Positions 52,580 through 63,965 of a stretch of DNA of 64,000 bases are shown here, in pieces. The stretch comes from Adineta steineri (lineage: Eukaryota; Rotifera; Eurotatoria; Adinetida; Adinetidae). The first letter of the stretch is position 1; each line of letters opens with the position of its first letter. Both the position numbers and the translations under genes were made by a program. The DNA lies in the NCBI GenBank assembly GCA_905250115.1, contig CAJNOI010000161.1, positions 73,969 to 137,968 on the forward strand, in the 5' to 3' direction. A model generated the notes under the pieces. That model saw only the letters and a program-made list of their open reading frames with translations, searched no databases and was not told the DNA's origin.

Positions 52580-55500
52580 ATGTCCTTCAACATCAATACT
52601 TTGTACGTAAGCGAACTCTATCCGTCTTTAAAAAGGATTGGTTATATTAACGAAATCTATGAATTTTTACTTGAATAATCAATAAAATATTTGTTCTTTT
52701 TAAGTTATTCACGTTTACTTGTTCGTCATCATTGGTTTGTACTTGCTTTTGTAATATGCATTTGTATGATATTAACAAGTATTGGATTTGCTTTTACACA
52801 ATTTCCTGATTTTTCTGATCCAAGAATAGTAAACTAACGATATATATATATGTACATATATTCTTTCTATACATGTTTTTTTCTAGGGATGGGGAGCACG
52901 TGGAAAAGGAACAATATTTTCTCAATTAATGGTTTTACGTCATGCATCGGAAAAATTTCGTTCAGCTTATGAATTACCATTAGATACGAATGAATTATTT
53001 GGTGCATTTGCTCAATTTTTCAATGTAACTGTTGATAATCTTGATGAAAATACTTATCGATCTGATTTACTTGCTAAATATGATTTATGGCAAAAGAAAA
53101 ATACAAATAAACCTTATAATGAATTATTTGATTATCAAAATATAAATGACACATTTTATGATCATGATACAGATGAAGATGAAATACCAGATTATAATGA
53201 TGATGATGATGATGAAAATTCACAATCATTATCAATCTATAAATGGCATCGAAATCAACATTTTGATCTTAAAAATAGAATATTGAAATATGTTGATGAT
53301 AAAGTGTAATGTCATATAAATATAATTTGTTTTAGTTTAATAATTTATTTACATTTAGAATTAATATATCGGTATATGATTTTGTTAAAAATTTACCACA
53401 ATTTAATAAAACTAATTATCAATCAGCACGATTACCATTTGATCTTTTTCGACCATATGCTTATCTACTTGAAGAAAAATATCGAGGCCGAGCAGGTAAT
53501 ATTTATCTAATGAACAGTAGCGGATTGAGAGGAGATGATCGCCCCCACCCTAGGGAACTGCAAAATCACTTTTTTTGGTCTCGATCCCGGTCTTGATAAA
53601 TGCTTAAGAATAATTCTGGTGTTGTCTGCATCTATGGAAAAAAATATGGAGTTCACAAAAATTCTCGCTTTTTTGATTGTAAATTCAATCAGTACGGTTT
53701 TTCTTGAACTATAAAATAACACATTTGTCAATTCTTAATTAAAGAAAACAAAAGAAATAAGAGAATTTCTGGTCTCATACTCGATAAAAACATTGAGGAA
53801 CTAGCTGACAATTTTAATCTTGGTTCCGGTCTCGCTAAGACTGAGACCGGGGCTACTCTGCAGTTCAATACCCCCCTCCTTCAGAAGTTTTTTTTGATTT
53901 TTTTCAGCAAAAATGAACGAAAAAATAGGTTTACACTACTTCGATTGGGCTCAAAAAATAGGTTTTAGCCGAAATCGCTCCTCCCCCTTCCAGAACCCTA
54001 GATCCGCCACTGCTAATGAAAAAATACAGCCATATAAAATTTAATTTTTCTTTCTAGGTCGTGATGGAATGATAGAGTTTTATATGGAACGTACACAATC
54101 AAATGATGATATATTATCACTTAATCATTTACGTTCTATTTGTACATGGGAAAAAAAATTTAAACAACTTCTATCAGTTGAACATGTTCCAAGTCTTTCA
54201 TTAGCAACATTTGTCGCTTTATATTCATCAAAAAATGATTGTGAATTAATTAATTCTGATGATATTGAACATTTTCGTACTATACTTCATACATGTGTAC
54301 CATATTATATCAATGGTTATATGGATATACCATTAAGTGATCAATTTCTTAATCGTGTTGTATTAGAACATCATTCAGATTATCATACATATCAAGAACA
54401 AATCAAAGCTATTTATCCCGCATTACGTCATACATGTTTTTATAAGAATATAACACGTTTTATATTTGATCATTTTGTTGATGAACATTTTATAAATGAA
54501 CTTCAACATTCGAAAACTAATTCGAAAGTATCAATATCAATGATATATATATCAAATTATAAAATAATAAAATATAATCGTACACGAGATCAAACAATGT
54601 GTTTAAGACGACAACCGTATTCAAGAAAATATTGTCAAGAACGTGGTTGTGTTGATGATTTTAGAAATAATTTTATTGAGCAATCATGTCTTACTGAAGG
54701 ACCACCTAAAGGAAATTGTGAAAAATATTGTCATTGTAAATATCAATGTTTAAATGAAACCGAACAAGTTATTTTATTAACACCAAATTTAAAAGAAAAA
54801 GAATTAGTTGGATTTTTTGGAAAATATTTTCTTGGAAAAAAACAATTGTCAACATATAAAGATGAATTTATAAAACTTATTGCATTTAATCTAGCTAATG
54901 TTCGAGAAAAAGCAGCTATGGCACAAATACAAAAAGGTTAATATTTATAATCGATAAATTTCGATAATCGATTATTTTTTTTTGCTAATTTAGATATGTT
55001 TCTTATTCTGATGGCTGCTGCATTAATTGTTGGTATTACAGTACTTTATTTACGTAGTATTGCAATCGCTTTTATGATTGTTGTTGGTGCTGCATTATCA
55101 TTTGGTGTCAGTTATTTTATTTATCGTGTTATTTATCGTATACCAATATTTCCATATATGAATTTAATGTCAGCATTTATATTAATCGGTATTGGCTGTG
55201 ATGATATATTCGTATTTTTTGATACATGGGATCAAGAAAAGACAGAATGGCTTAAAAAATATCAAGAGAAACAACAAGCTGATAGTAAATTTATTTCGTT
55301 TTTTTTCATATTTTCTTTTTTAAATAGTTGATTTATTTAGATGCAGATATTCCACTAAATATTATGAATAATCATGAAATTCAATCTTCGAATGACAAAG
55401 TGAAAATAAAAAAACCATCAAGTATATTTCAATCTCGTAAACGTTCCTCTTTACCACCTTATGATTCGGAAATGATTCGGAAAGTATTATTAAATGAAGA

Positions 55501-58500
55501 TGCATTAGTTGAAATCATGTCGAAAACATTAAAACATGCTGCATCATCCATGTTTGTAACATCATTTACTACATCAGCTGCATTTTTTACAAATATGTTA
55601 ACAAATATTTCATTTGTTCAAGTATTTGGAGTTTTCACTGGAACATGTATTCTACTTTACTTTTTTATTACAGTTACCGCAATTGCTGCATTTGCTGTAA
55701 GTTGAATCATTTTCTTTTAAGAGGAACAAAAAAAAGAACGTTAGATGATTCTTTTATTAACCCTCGGGCGCTCTCCTCATTTTTTGTGCACGAAAGACGT
55801 CATGTGGGTCCAACTGGACCCACCTACAACCACGTCAGAGTAATCGTGAGGGTGGGTGGGTGTTGGGTATAGAAAAGTTACTCACACCCACACTCTTCGA
55901 GGTAACAGAGGGTAGATTGAACAAGAAACAAAATCATATATATACAGTGGCGTAAGTCAGGTGTCAGTGCAGGGGGGCGTAGTCCTAGTTTTTCTATTTC
56001 AATGGTAAAAAAAAATTAACTTTTTAGAAGCAGGGAGGGGGGTTCCGCGCTCCCTATTTACGCCACTGCATATATAACACCAAAGGTGTCACGGGATTCG
56101 TGTGGACCCACCCCTTGATTTTTTCCCTTTAAGAAGCATCGGAGAAATTTCATATGGTCTTCGTGCATTGTTAGAAGAATAACGATTAGAGAAGGGATCG
56201 ATCCGGAAAACAAAAATCAGCGTTGTGGGTCCGATTGGACCCCCGAAAAGCGCCTGAGGGTTAATTGTCTTACAAAAGTGATTGTATATAGATATTTTTA
56301 TGGAATCTCGAAAGACGCGCATCTTTCGTATACACATTTTTTATAACTATTGATGAATTGTTTTCTATTGAAGGTAATTTACGAAAAGTATATAATCAAT
56401 TTCACATCTCGTTTATTCTCAATATGTTTTACCAAAAATTCTAATCTTCCACCAACTAATTCATCACCAACATTATATCATCGTTTTATATTAGTTTGTA
56501 AAGATTTTCGAAATTATATTTTTGGTTACCTTATTCCACGAGCGGTTATCAAGCTTCGTTATATTTTTGTGTTACTCTTTTTTGTTATGGGTATCTTAGG
56601 TTAGATTTATTATTTTTTTTCGTATAAACTTTTTTCATTATTCGATTCATTTATTGATTTACATAGGTCTTGTTGGTGTTTTTTATTATCCAAAATTACA
56701 AGTTCCATCAACACAAAAAGTTAGTTTCTTTCTAAAAGATAATCCAATGGAGCTTTATGAATTTTCAATGAAAAGTCAATTTAATGGTTATTCAAAAGAT
56801 GAAAGTCGTATGTTTGCTTATCCACAGGTTTCATTTATGTTTGGTATACGTGATATTGATGATGGATATTTATTTGATATGAATGATCGTGGTAATCTTC
56901 ATTTAATGCCTGTTTATTTACATCAAAAAAATACACAAGAATTTTTCAAAAAATTTATCGCAGATTTAGGAACACGACGCGATTTATTTACTACAAATAC
57001 CGATTTAGAAAAAGATTTCGAAGCATTTTATCAAGTAAATTCTGTTCTTTTTTTCTATTGATACATATTAAAATTTCGTTTCTATTTAGTTGACAACGGA
57101 TAATATTCTAATAACAAAAATTGTTGATGAACGAACACGATTAAATGCATCAAAAACAAGCCATATAGATATGATTAAATATATAAGAAAAACAGATACT
57201 AAATTAATAGGAAATTTATTATCTGATACAGTACAAACAATTGGTTATAACATTGAAAATGATAAATCTGATCAAGATGATTATTTTGATAGGAAAACAG
57301 AAAAAATCAATATGACTATTTATAGAATAAGTAATTATCAATTGAAAAACGCATTAAATCCAATAATTGATTATTCCAATTATCGAAAAATATTTAATAA
57401 AACTTTAGAAAAAGTTTATAAAGAACAAGTTTGTTTTGAAACAAAGAGAAGAGTATTGTTTTCTTATTTATTCTGTTATTATTCGTAGATTGAACGTAGT
57501 TATAATGTGAATGAAATTCGAAATTATTTAAATGGTTCAGTACGTGATAAACTAACGGAAGATTATCATCGTTTAGCATTAAAAACGGCTATGCAGTGTC
57601 TAACAGGTGCAGCTGGTGCAAGTAATATGCCGGCAGATTTTTGTGATAGACAACTTACTCAACAACGATCAATTAACTGGGCTGTTTTACCAGATAAACC
57701 ATCACCTATTGATGGTAGTGTTCGACCATTTGCAGTTATTATTACAATACGCGGTAAGAGAGATATTAACAGATAAATCAGAACTTTCGAAACTAAACTC
57801 ATTTGTTAAATTTATTATAGGTACTCACAATCGTACAAATTATGAATCTTACAATACTTACTATATGAAAGTAAAAAACTTTTTTGATCCATATATAAAA
57901 CAACATGCTCCTGAACATTTACAACATGCTTGGTTTTCTTCGCCGGGTTTTGCATTCTATGGTATTCAACGTGAACTACTAGTTGGGTCGTTTTATTCTC
58001 TCGTAGCATCACTTGGTATTGCTCTATTGATATTATTTCTTACATCAGGCAATCTATTCATTGCTTTATATGCTCTACTTACGATTACTTTTGCTATTGG
58101 TAAATACATATTTTGTTGAATTTTTATGAAGAACCAAATTTATTCGTTTTTAGCTGATGGTGTTGCGATATTTGCTATACTAGAATGGGAATTAGGTATC
58201 GTTGAAGCTATTATTGTTATTATGGCTGTTGGTTTATCAGTTGATTTTGTTGTTCATTTTGGTGTTGGTTATATTCATACAAATCCAGTTGATATAGATA
58301 ATGAAAGAAAAAAAGTACAAAATCGTTATTTATCAGCAACATCAGAATCTAATGATGATAATAATAATGAAAATGATTATAGTAAGATTGTTTAAATATA
58401 ATCGGAAAAAAACAGGAAATATTTTCTTTTGCTTTAGAAATCAATACTTGTTGTTTATTGTATAAAGAACAACAAGCTGAACGTGAAGCACGTGTAAAAG

Positions 58501-58834
58501 AATCTGTATCTCGTGTTGGTTCAGCTGTATTTATGGCTGCTTTTACTACATTTGCTGCTGGATTTTCAATGACACTTTCATCACTTAGTGCTTTTCGACA
58601 AATGGGACAATTCTTAATGACAATAAGTATGTTTTTCAGTAAAACAATTATATATAAAATTTAAAACATTGTTCAATTTTAGTGTCAACATCATGGATTT
58701 TTGCAACATTTTTCTTCTTACCACTCTGCGCAACTATTGGTCCAGTTGGTAATTGTGGTTCTATACCATTCGTACGAATTGCTAAATATTTCAAACAATG
58801 TACACATCGGACTGAAACTACTAATAAGATTTAG
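52580..58834 (+). CDS. DISP: Dispatched-like RND transporter (sterol-sensing domain)
   Basis: Twelve-helix RND-superfamily protein; Dispatched releases lipid-modified Hedgehog using a cation gradient. Fifteen exons: 52580-52602, 52705-52828, 52887-53305, 53359-53495, 54058-54936, 54994-55284, 55341-55696, 56374-56599, 56667-57034, 57090-57452, 57489-57753, 57821-58099, 58154-58381, 58438-58626 and 58683-58834. They join in phase to 1432 residues (human DISP1 about 1520). FSDPRIGWGARGKGT after TM1 matches the Dispatched FSDP-GF-RGT region. The sterol-sensing domain has GIGCDD in TM4 (Asp597/598), and TM10 has GLSVDFVVH (Asp1274), the proton/sodium relay acidic residues. A Cys-rich loop (about 478-512) precedes TM2. 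The very short 23-nt first exon is the least certain part. Two introns hold transposons. Confidence 0.85.
53515..54012. mobile_element. hAT-like MITE in intron 4 of the Dispatched-like gene
   Basis: 498-bp insertion with terminal inverted repeats CAGTAGCGGATT at left and GATCCGCCACTG at right, and a perfect 8-bp target duplication CTAATGAA (53507-53514 and 54013-54020). The 8-bp duplication and the CAGTGGCG-type end fit hAT elements. Internal sequence has G-rich and C-rich tracts (CCCCCACCC, CCCCCCTCC) unlike the AT-rich host and no coding capacity. Confidence 0.85.
55761..56260. mobile_element. TTAA-flanked piggyBac-like MITE in intron 7 of the Dispatched-like gene
   Basis: 500-bp element bounded by TTAA (55757-55760 and 56261-56264) with inverted ends CCCTCGGGCGCT at left and AGCGCCTGAGGG at right. 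Each end has a subterminal near-palindrome, GTGGGTCCAACTGGACCCAC (left) and GTGGGTCCGATTGGACCC (right), probably a transposase-binding feature. It contains a G-rich inverted repeat at about 55846-55899 and a second, nested element at 55945-56068. Confidence 0.8.
55945..56068. mobile_element. hAT-like MITE nested in a piggyBac-like element
   Basis: 124-bp element with ends CAGTGGCGTAAGTC and TATTTACGCCACTG, flanked by TATATATA and CATATATA (7 of 8 bases agree). It lies entirely inside the TTAA element, so it inserted later. Its ends are related to those at 53515 and 61599. Confidence 0.7.
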
Positions 58835-59318
58835 GTTTTTTCTCGATAAAATCTAGTCAAATTCATAACATTGAATCTTATATTTCTTCACCGTCCAAAA
58901 TAAGCTTTTTTCTTTTTTTGTCAGATTGGATAATACGATATCCAAGGTCATGTATTGTGATATATATATACAGAAATCATTTAGCGCTATACTTTAATTT
59001 CTTTCGTATATGCGCGTATGTGATTATATGACAAAAACGAAAATCAAAATAAACATAAATATATATATAAGTTGTAAAACATTTGTTCGTTCGCTTTTTT
59101 TTCTCTTTTGTTACTTGAAAAACTTCTTATGTTGATCGATGATAATAATAATGCTGGGCTGTGTTATCGCTCTATACACCTGCGTAAGTGAATTACATTA
59201 GCAGCATTATAATCGAGTTCTCTTTTTCTCTATCAGAGAAAGAATAAAAAGAGAAAAGAGCAATGGATCTCAGCTATATAAGAAAAATGTTCGTGTCATA
59301 AATATATATATAATTTTT
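58835..59318. other. Intergenic, 480 bp
   Basis: 3' flank of the Dispatched-like gene and promoter side of the CHP gene on the same strand. TATATA runs at 58961-58970 and 59302-59310. A TATATAAG near 59275-59282 lies about 38 bp before the CHP start codon and may act as its TATA element. Confidence 0.4.
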
Positions 59319-60145
59319 ATGGGAACGAATAATAGTACATTACTGCCTCATGATCAAGCACACTTGATCTCGGCAGAAACAGGTTGATTTTCATAAATTT
59401 TTTTCTTTTTCCATAAGATCTATTGTAGGCTTTACACCTAAACAACTTCAACGATTATACACTCGTTTTCAAGGACTTGACAAACGTAAACCTCCATCAG
59501 GATATCTTACTCGTGAAGATCTTTTAGAAATTCGTGAAGTAGCATTAAATCCATTAGGACAACGTCTTGTCGATGTTATGATACAAGATCATGGTTCGAT
59601 TATTATCTATAATTATATTTTATAAAATAAGTTTCTTTTCCTAGGAAATGCAAATCGAATTGATTTTCGACAATTTGCTACTATTCTTGCACGATTTCGT
59701 CGTGGCAAACCAACGAATGAATTAAATGCAAAGGAAAAGAAATTATTATTTTTATTTAGTGTTTGTTTGATGAAAAATATTTTTTATTACAAAATTTGAC
59801 TTGTATCTTAATATATAGATGTATGATCGTAATCATGATTCGGAAATTGATCGAAATGAATTATTAGACATTTTAAAATTGATGGTAAGCGAAATAATCT
59901 TTGACAAAAATTTTATTTATATATTAACAGGTCGGTGGTAATATTCATGATGAACAATTAGGAACAATTGCTGATCATACGATTGAAGAATTGGTAAAAT
60001 ATTTTGTGGAATATTTTGATAATGTTTTGTGTTTATTTATTTTTAGGATGCGGATGGTGATTTAACTATAACATTTGAAGAATTTTGTAAAACATTAGAA
60101 AATATTGATGTTGATGAAAAAATGTCAATGAAATTTTTAAATTAA
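59319..60145 (+). CDS. CHP1: Calcineurin B homologous protein (EF-hand)
   Basis: Calcium-binding partner of Na+/H+ exchangers with four EF-hands. Six exons (59319-59382, 59429-59593, 59645-59760, 59819-59884, 59931-59993, 60047-60145) give 190 residues (CHP1 has 195). The N-terminus MGTNNS fits N-myristoylation at Gly2. SAETGFTPKQLQRLYTRFQGLD and NPLGQRLVDVM are family signatures. EF1 and EF2 are degenerate, as in CHP; EF1 also carries a short KPPSG insertion. EF3 (118-129, DRNHDSEIDRNE) and EF4 (159-170, DADGDLTITFEE) keep all calcium ligands. Calcineurin B itself is the alternative, but its EF1/EF2 loops bind calcium. The acceptor of exon 2 is the second of two AGs; the first would give an immediate stop. 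The third donor is GTTTGT, an unusual form. Confidence 0.92.
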
Positions 60146-60747
60146 ATACTTTTTTTTCCATTTAATCTATAAAACTGTATAAATAAAATTAAAAAAAAAT
60201 AACTGTCTTTTTGTTTTATCTATAAGCGATAATTTCATCCGAAGACAAAAAAAGTTTTGTGTATTACTTAAGTACAGGGTGAGCCATAAATAACATTCCG
60301 ATAAGAAATTTGAATATCCCCATTACAGTTCGTGTAGACGAGCCGATCTTTTTATCAATGATAGAGACACGCTTAGAGAAACTTTAGATAAATATATTAT
60401 TTTTTCTCTTGTATGTGTAAAAGTAAATCTTTTTTGTTGTTGGGATCAACGTTCCTGTATAAGCAAAAGTGGCTTTTAGATTATAAGACTTTGTCTAATT
60501 AGATTCTTTTGATTTATTAGAATTGGAAATTTAATACTGGTCTTACGTTAAATTTCCGTCATTCAGATTAAACTAAACTTGTGTAATTGTGACAGTCATA
60601 CATGTGTAGTTATAGTTTGTTAAAAACATCTATGAATGTTGTATGATATAGGATTTTTTCTAATTGATTCTAATACAACCATTGAATAAATATTAGAGTT
60701 CGGCAAAGATAACTTTCTATTTAAAGGATATTTATAGATATTATTGA
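60146..60747. other. Intergenic, 600 bp, with a possible mariner-type end
   Basis: Two AATAAA-like signals follow the CHP stop near 60181-60190. At about 60275 the sequence ACAGGGTGAGCCATAAATA resembles terminal repeats of Tc1/mariner-type elements. I find no matching inverted end before HDHD3, so it is at best a one-ended remnant. Confidence 0.35.
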
Positions 60748-61497
60748 ATGTCTGCTAAGAATTTGCTGAAACATATTAAAGTATTAACGTTTGATGTTCA
60801 TAATGTTCTTCTAACAGTTAAAAATGGTGCTCCTAATCAATATGCTCGTTTAGCTCGTCAACATTTGGGTATTCAATCCATCGATGAATCGTTACTTCGA
60901 TCCAATTTTGTGCAAGCTTTTCGAACATTAAATACAACTCATCCAGGATATGGTGTTAATACAAATATATCATCTCGTCAATGGTGGACATTATTGATTG
61001 AACATACGTTTAAAGAATGTCATTTATCATCAGAAAAAATTGAAAAATTAAGTCAAATAATTTATGATGAATTTGCTAAGGGTGAACTATGGATAAAACA
61101 TCCCGAAGCGGATGAAGTTTTAAAAGAATTAAAAACGAAGAAAATTCTTGGTGTTATATCAAATTTTGATGAACGTCTTGAATCACTTCTTGAACAACAT
61201 AATCTTCGACAATATTTTCAATTTATTTTAACACCTCGAAATTGTGGATTATATAAACCACAAAAAGAAATCTTTCATCATGCTGTCAATCTCGCACAAG
61301 TTAAATCAAATAATAATTTATGTCATATAGGTGATGATATCAAACTTGATTATCAAGCAGCACGAGCAGCAAATTGTCATGTTTTATTACTTACTAAAGA
61401 TGAAAAATCCAAGCAAACATTATTAAATGAACATCAAAATATTGAGAAAAATAATGTTATTTCAAATCTTAAAGAATTGTTAAATTTATTTATTTAA
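60748..61497 (+). CDS. HDHD3: HAD-superfamily hydrolase, HDHD3-like
   Basis: Intronless 249-residue protein of the haloacid dehalogenase superfamily, close to human HDHD3 (251 residues). Motif I is FDVHNVLL (Asp16 as nucleophile); the usual second Asp two residues on is His18. Human HDHD3 reads DVKDTLL, so the position is also non-canonical there. SRQWW (about 77-81) and YGVN are HDHD3 hallmarks. Motif II is VISNFDERLE, motif III the Lys of LYKPQKEIF, and motif IV HIGDDIKLDYQAAR. Without the general-acid Asp, phosphatase activity may be weak or different; the family's substrate is not established. Start: ATG 60748, about 30 bp after a TATTTATAGAT tract. Confidence 0.92.
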   Translation: MSAKNLLKHIKVLTFDVHNVLLTVKNGAPNQYARLARQHLGIQSIDESLLRSNFVQAFRTLNTTHPGYGVNTNISSRQWWTLLIEHTFKECHLSSEKIEKLSQIIYDEFAKGELWIKHPEADEVLKELKTKKILGVISNFDERLESLLEQHNLRQYFQFILTPRNCGLYKPQKEIFHHAVNLAQVKSNNNLCHIGDDIKLDYQAARAANCHVLLLTKDEKSKQTLLNEHQNIEKNNVISNLKELLNLFI

Positions 61498-61598
61498 AGT
61501 TTCATAAACATTTTATTTATACATTCACATGTACTATGGTGGGTGAAAATATAATCAGAGAAAATTCAAGAAATTGATATCCTGGAAATAGTCTACAA

Positions 61599-61720
61599 CA
61601 GTGGCGGATTTAGGGGGGGGGGGCGATCACCCCCGTCGCCCCCCTCTTCCCCAGGTATCGTCCCTTCATACTAAAAAAAAAATCGCGCCCCCCCCTTCCA
61701 AAATCCTAGATCCGCCACTG
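61599..61720. mobile_element. hAT-like MITE with G/C-homopolymer core
   Basis: 122-bp element with ends CAGTGGCGGATTTAGG and CCTAGATCCGCCACTG, almost perfect inverted repeats. Flanks GTCTACAA and GTCTAGAC agree at 6 of 8 bases, so the target duplication has decayed or is not certain. Runs of G (GGGGGGGGGG) and C make it stand out from the AT-rich host. Confidence 0.7.
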
Positions 61721-62241
61721 GTCTAGACTTTAAAGCATTCAAGATTTTCTTAGTTGTATTTTCCCAAGAATATTCACTAAAAAAGCGGTAAATATGATAC
61801 AAATCTCTTCTTGACTTAGATAGATTTTCGTTTATCGTGTAGGTATATCACTTCATCACGTTATGTTATATATATTTTGTAAACGAAATATGATTATACA
61901 TTACTGACATCTAACGAAATAAAAAAAAATTTGATAAAAATTCTTTTTTAATATTATCGAATAAAAAATATGAAAAAATCCTTTAAATAAAATCTTTATT
62001 TTTAAAACTTAAAATTATTAAAAAAATTTTCAACTCGATCGTTTGATCTCACTTCTTTAAAATGTTTATTGGCCGAAATGACCATCAGGTCTTTCAGATG
62101 TAAAATAACATAAGAAATATTTTGTTTATTTGTTCTGTTGAGTAATATATATTTTAATCTTAATTTAGTAGAAAATTTATCTAAAATAAAAATTGTATAA
62201 TTTCTAGATTTTTCTTCTCAACAAGAAAAAAAAAAACAAAT
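61721..62241. other. Intergenic, 520 bp, RACK1 promoter region
   Basis: AT-rich sequence ahead of RACK1. A pyrimidine tract TTTTTCTTCTC lies at 62209-62219, just before the start codon. As RACK1 behaves as a ribosomal-protein-like gene, this could be a TOP-type start site. No other element is seen. Confidence 0.4.
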
Positions 62242-63340
62242 ATGTCGAACGAACATCTTGTTTTAAAAGGCGTTCTTGTCGGTCACAACGACTGGGTAAC
62301 ACAAATCGCAACAACACCACAATTTCCCGATATTCTTCTCTCGTCTTCACGTGATAAATCAATTATAATTTGGCAATTAAATAATCAACACGATCCAACA
62401 GGTGAAAATTCATCATGTGGTGCACCAAGTAAAGCCTTACGTGGTCATTCACATTTTGTTTCTGATGTTGTTATATCAAGTGATGGCCTTTTTGCTGTCA
62501 GTGGTTCATGGGATGGATCGCTTCGTCTTTGGGATTTATCAGTTGGTACAAGTACACGACAATTTGTTAGTCATAAAAAAGATGTTTTAAGTGTCGCTTT
62601 TTCTGCCGATAATCGACAAATTGTTAGTGGTAGTCGAGATAAAACAATTAAATTATGGAATACCGTTGGACAATGTAAGCATATTGATTCGAAAAATTAC
62701 ATAAATACAACTATTATTTTTATTTAGGCAAATATACAATTGTCGATGATAACCATTCCGATTGGGTATCATGTGTACGTTTTAGTCCTAACCAAAAAGA
62801 TCCACTTATTGTTTCAGCTGGTTGGGATAAACTTGTTAAAGTAAGATTTTTATTTAATATTACTGATTTTAATAAAAATAAATTCTAAAAGGTTTGGAAT
62901 TTAAGCAATTGCAAATTACGTACAAATCATTATGGTCATAATTCATATGTAAATACTGTAACAGTATCACCTGATGGATCATTATGTGCAAGTGGTGGTC
63001 GAGATGGTCAAGCTATGTTATGGGATCTTAATGATGGAAAACATTTATATACACTTGACAGTGGAGATATTATCAATGCTTTAACTTTTTCACCAAATCG
63101 TTATTGGCTTTGCGCAGGTATGTTGAAATAATCAGTTTAAAAACTATGTAAAACTATATATAAATGTTTTTAGCAAGTGGAACATCAATTAAAATCTGGG
63201 ATTTGGAAACAAAAACCGTGGCCGATGAAGTTAAATCAGAAAAACAATGTACATCGTTGGCATGGTCATCCGATGGTCAAACATTGTTTGCTGGTTATGC
63301 TGACAAACAAATTCGAGTCTTCGAAGTTCGACAACGTTAA
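62242..63340 (+). CDS. RACK1: RACK1, seven-bladed WD40 ribosomal scaffold
   Basis: Component of the 40S ribosome and scaffold for activated protein kinase C. Four exons (62242-62674, 62728-62840, 62892-63117, 63174-63340) give 312 residues; RACK1 is normally 314-317. Seven WD repeats are visible, ending in IIWQL, LRLWD, IKLWN, KLVKVWN, AMLWD, IKIWD and the last blade IRVFEV. Conserved RACK1 stretches include [40 protein letters not shown] and [12 protein letters not shown]. All introns are 51-56 bp. Downstream AATAAA-like sequence follows within 25 bp of the stop. Confidence 0.98.
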
Positions 63341-63953
63341 ATTATTTTATAAAACAACAATAAAAGAAGAATATTTAACATCATTACGAATAACAATTTT
63401 GTTTTTGTATGACCGGCTAACTTGTAATCATCTCGTTCTTCTTCTTCTTATTGTTGTTTTCGAGAAAAAAAGAATAAGAAAAATGATTTATATCATTGTT
63501 AGAAAATTGGCTTTTGAAAATAATTTAACAAACCATTTTCATTAGTTAAAATAAAACAAAAGAATGTTATTTAATATAAACATACACGTACATATGATAA
63601 TTTCTGTTATCAATATTGAGACAAGACCTTACTGCTAAGACTAAATTTAAGCAAAAATGTAATAGTAGTAAAGTATTATTTACCGTTGGTTTTGAAGATA
63701 TGCTTTTATTTGAAGCTTGAGAATATTCAGTTATTGTATATGTTGAAGATCTTTGTTTGCTTTTAAAAATCACTCTACATCAAGCGAAGGACTTATCATG
63801 AAAATACTTATCCATAGAATTTCAATTATTGTCTATCGATAAGTATCTATTCGATCGATAGAAATAGATTTTATAATAATTATTTCTTAAGTATTTCAAA
63901 AAAAAGACTTCAAAAACCAGCATTTAAGACAAAATCTGATTTTAACGAAAAAC
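63341..63953. other. Intergenic, 0.6 kb
   Basis: Between RACK1 and the tRNA. A minus-strand stretch at about 63690-63773 is open, Ser/Thr-rich and ends at a GTAAAT donor, but no acceptor or partner exon fits, so I do not call a gene. Confidence 0.4.
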
Positions 63954-63958
63954 AAAAA
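63954..63958 (-). terminator. RNA polymerase III terminator of the tRNA
   Basis: A run of five T on the minus strand, starting 8 bp after the tRNA 3' end, fits Pol III termination. Confidence 0.6.
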
Positions 63959-63965
63959 TTTAACA

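Noticed and set aside
60275-60300. Mariner-like terminal sequence ACAGGGTGAGCCATAA
   Set aside because: No second inverted end was found, so it is noted only as a possible remnant and not called as an element.
63690-63773. Ser/Thr-rich minus-strand open stretch ending in a GTAAAT donor
   Set aside because: No partner exon joins without an immediate stop.
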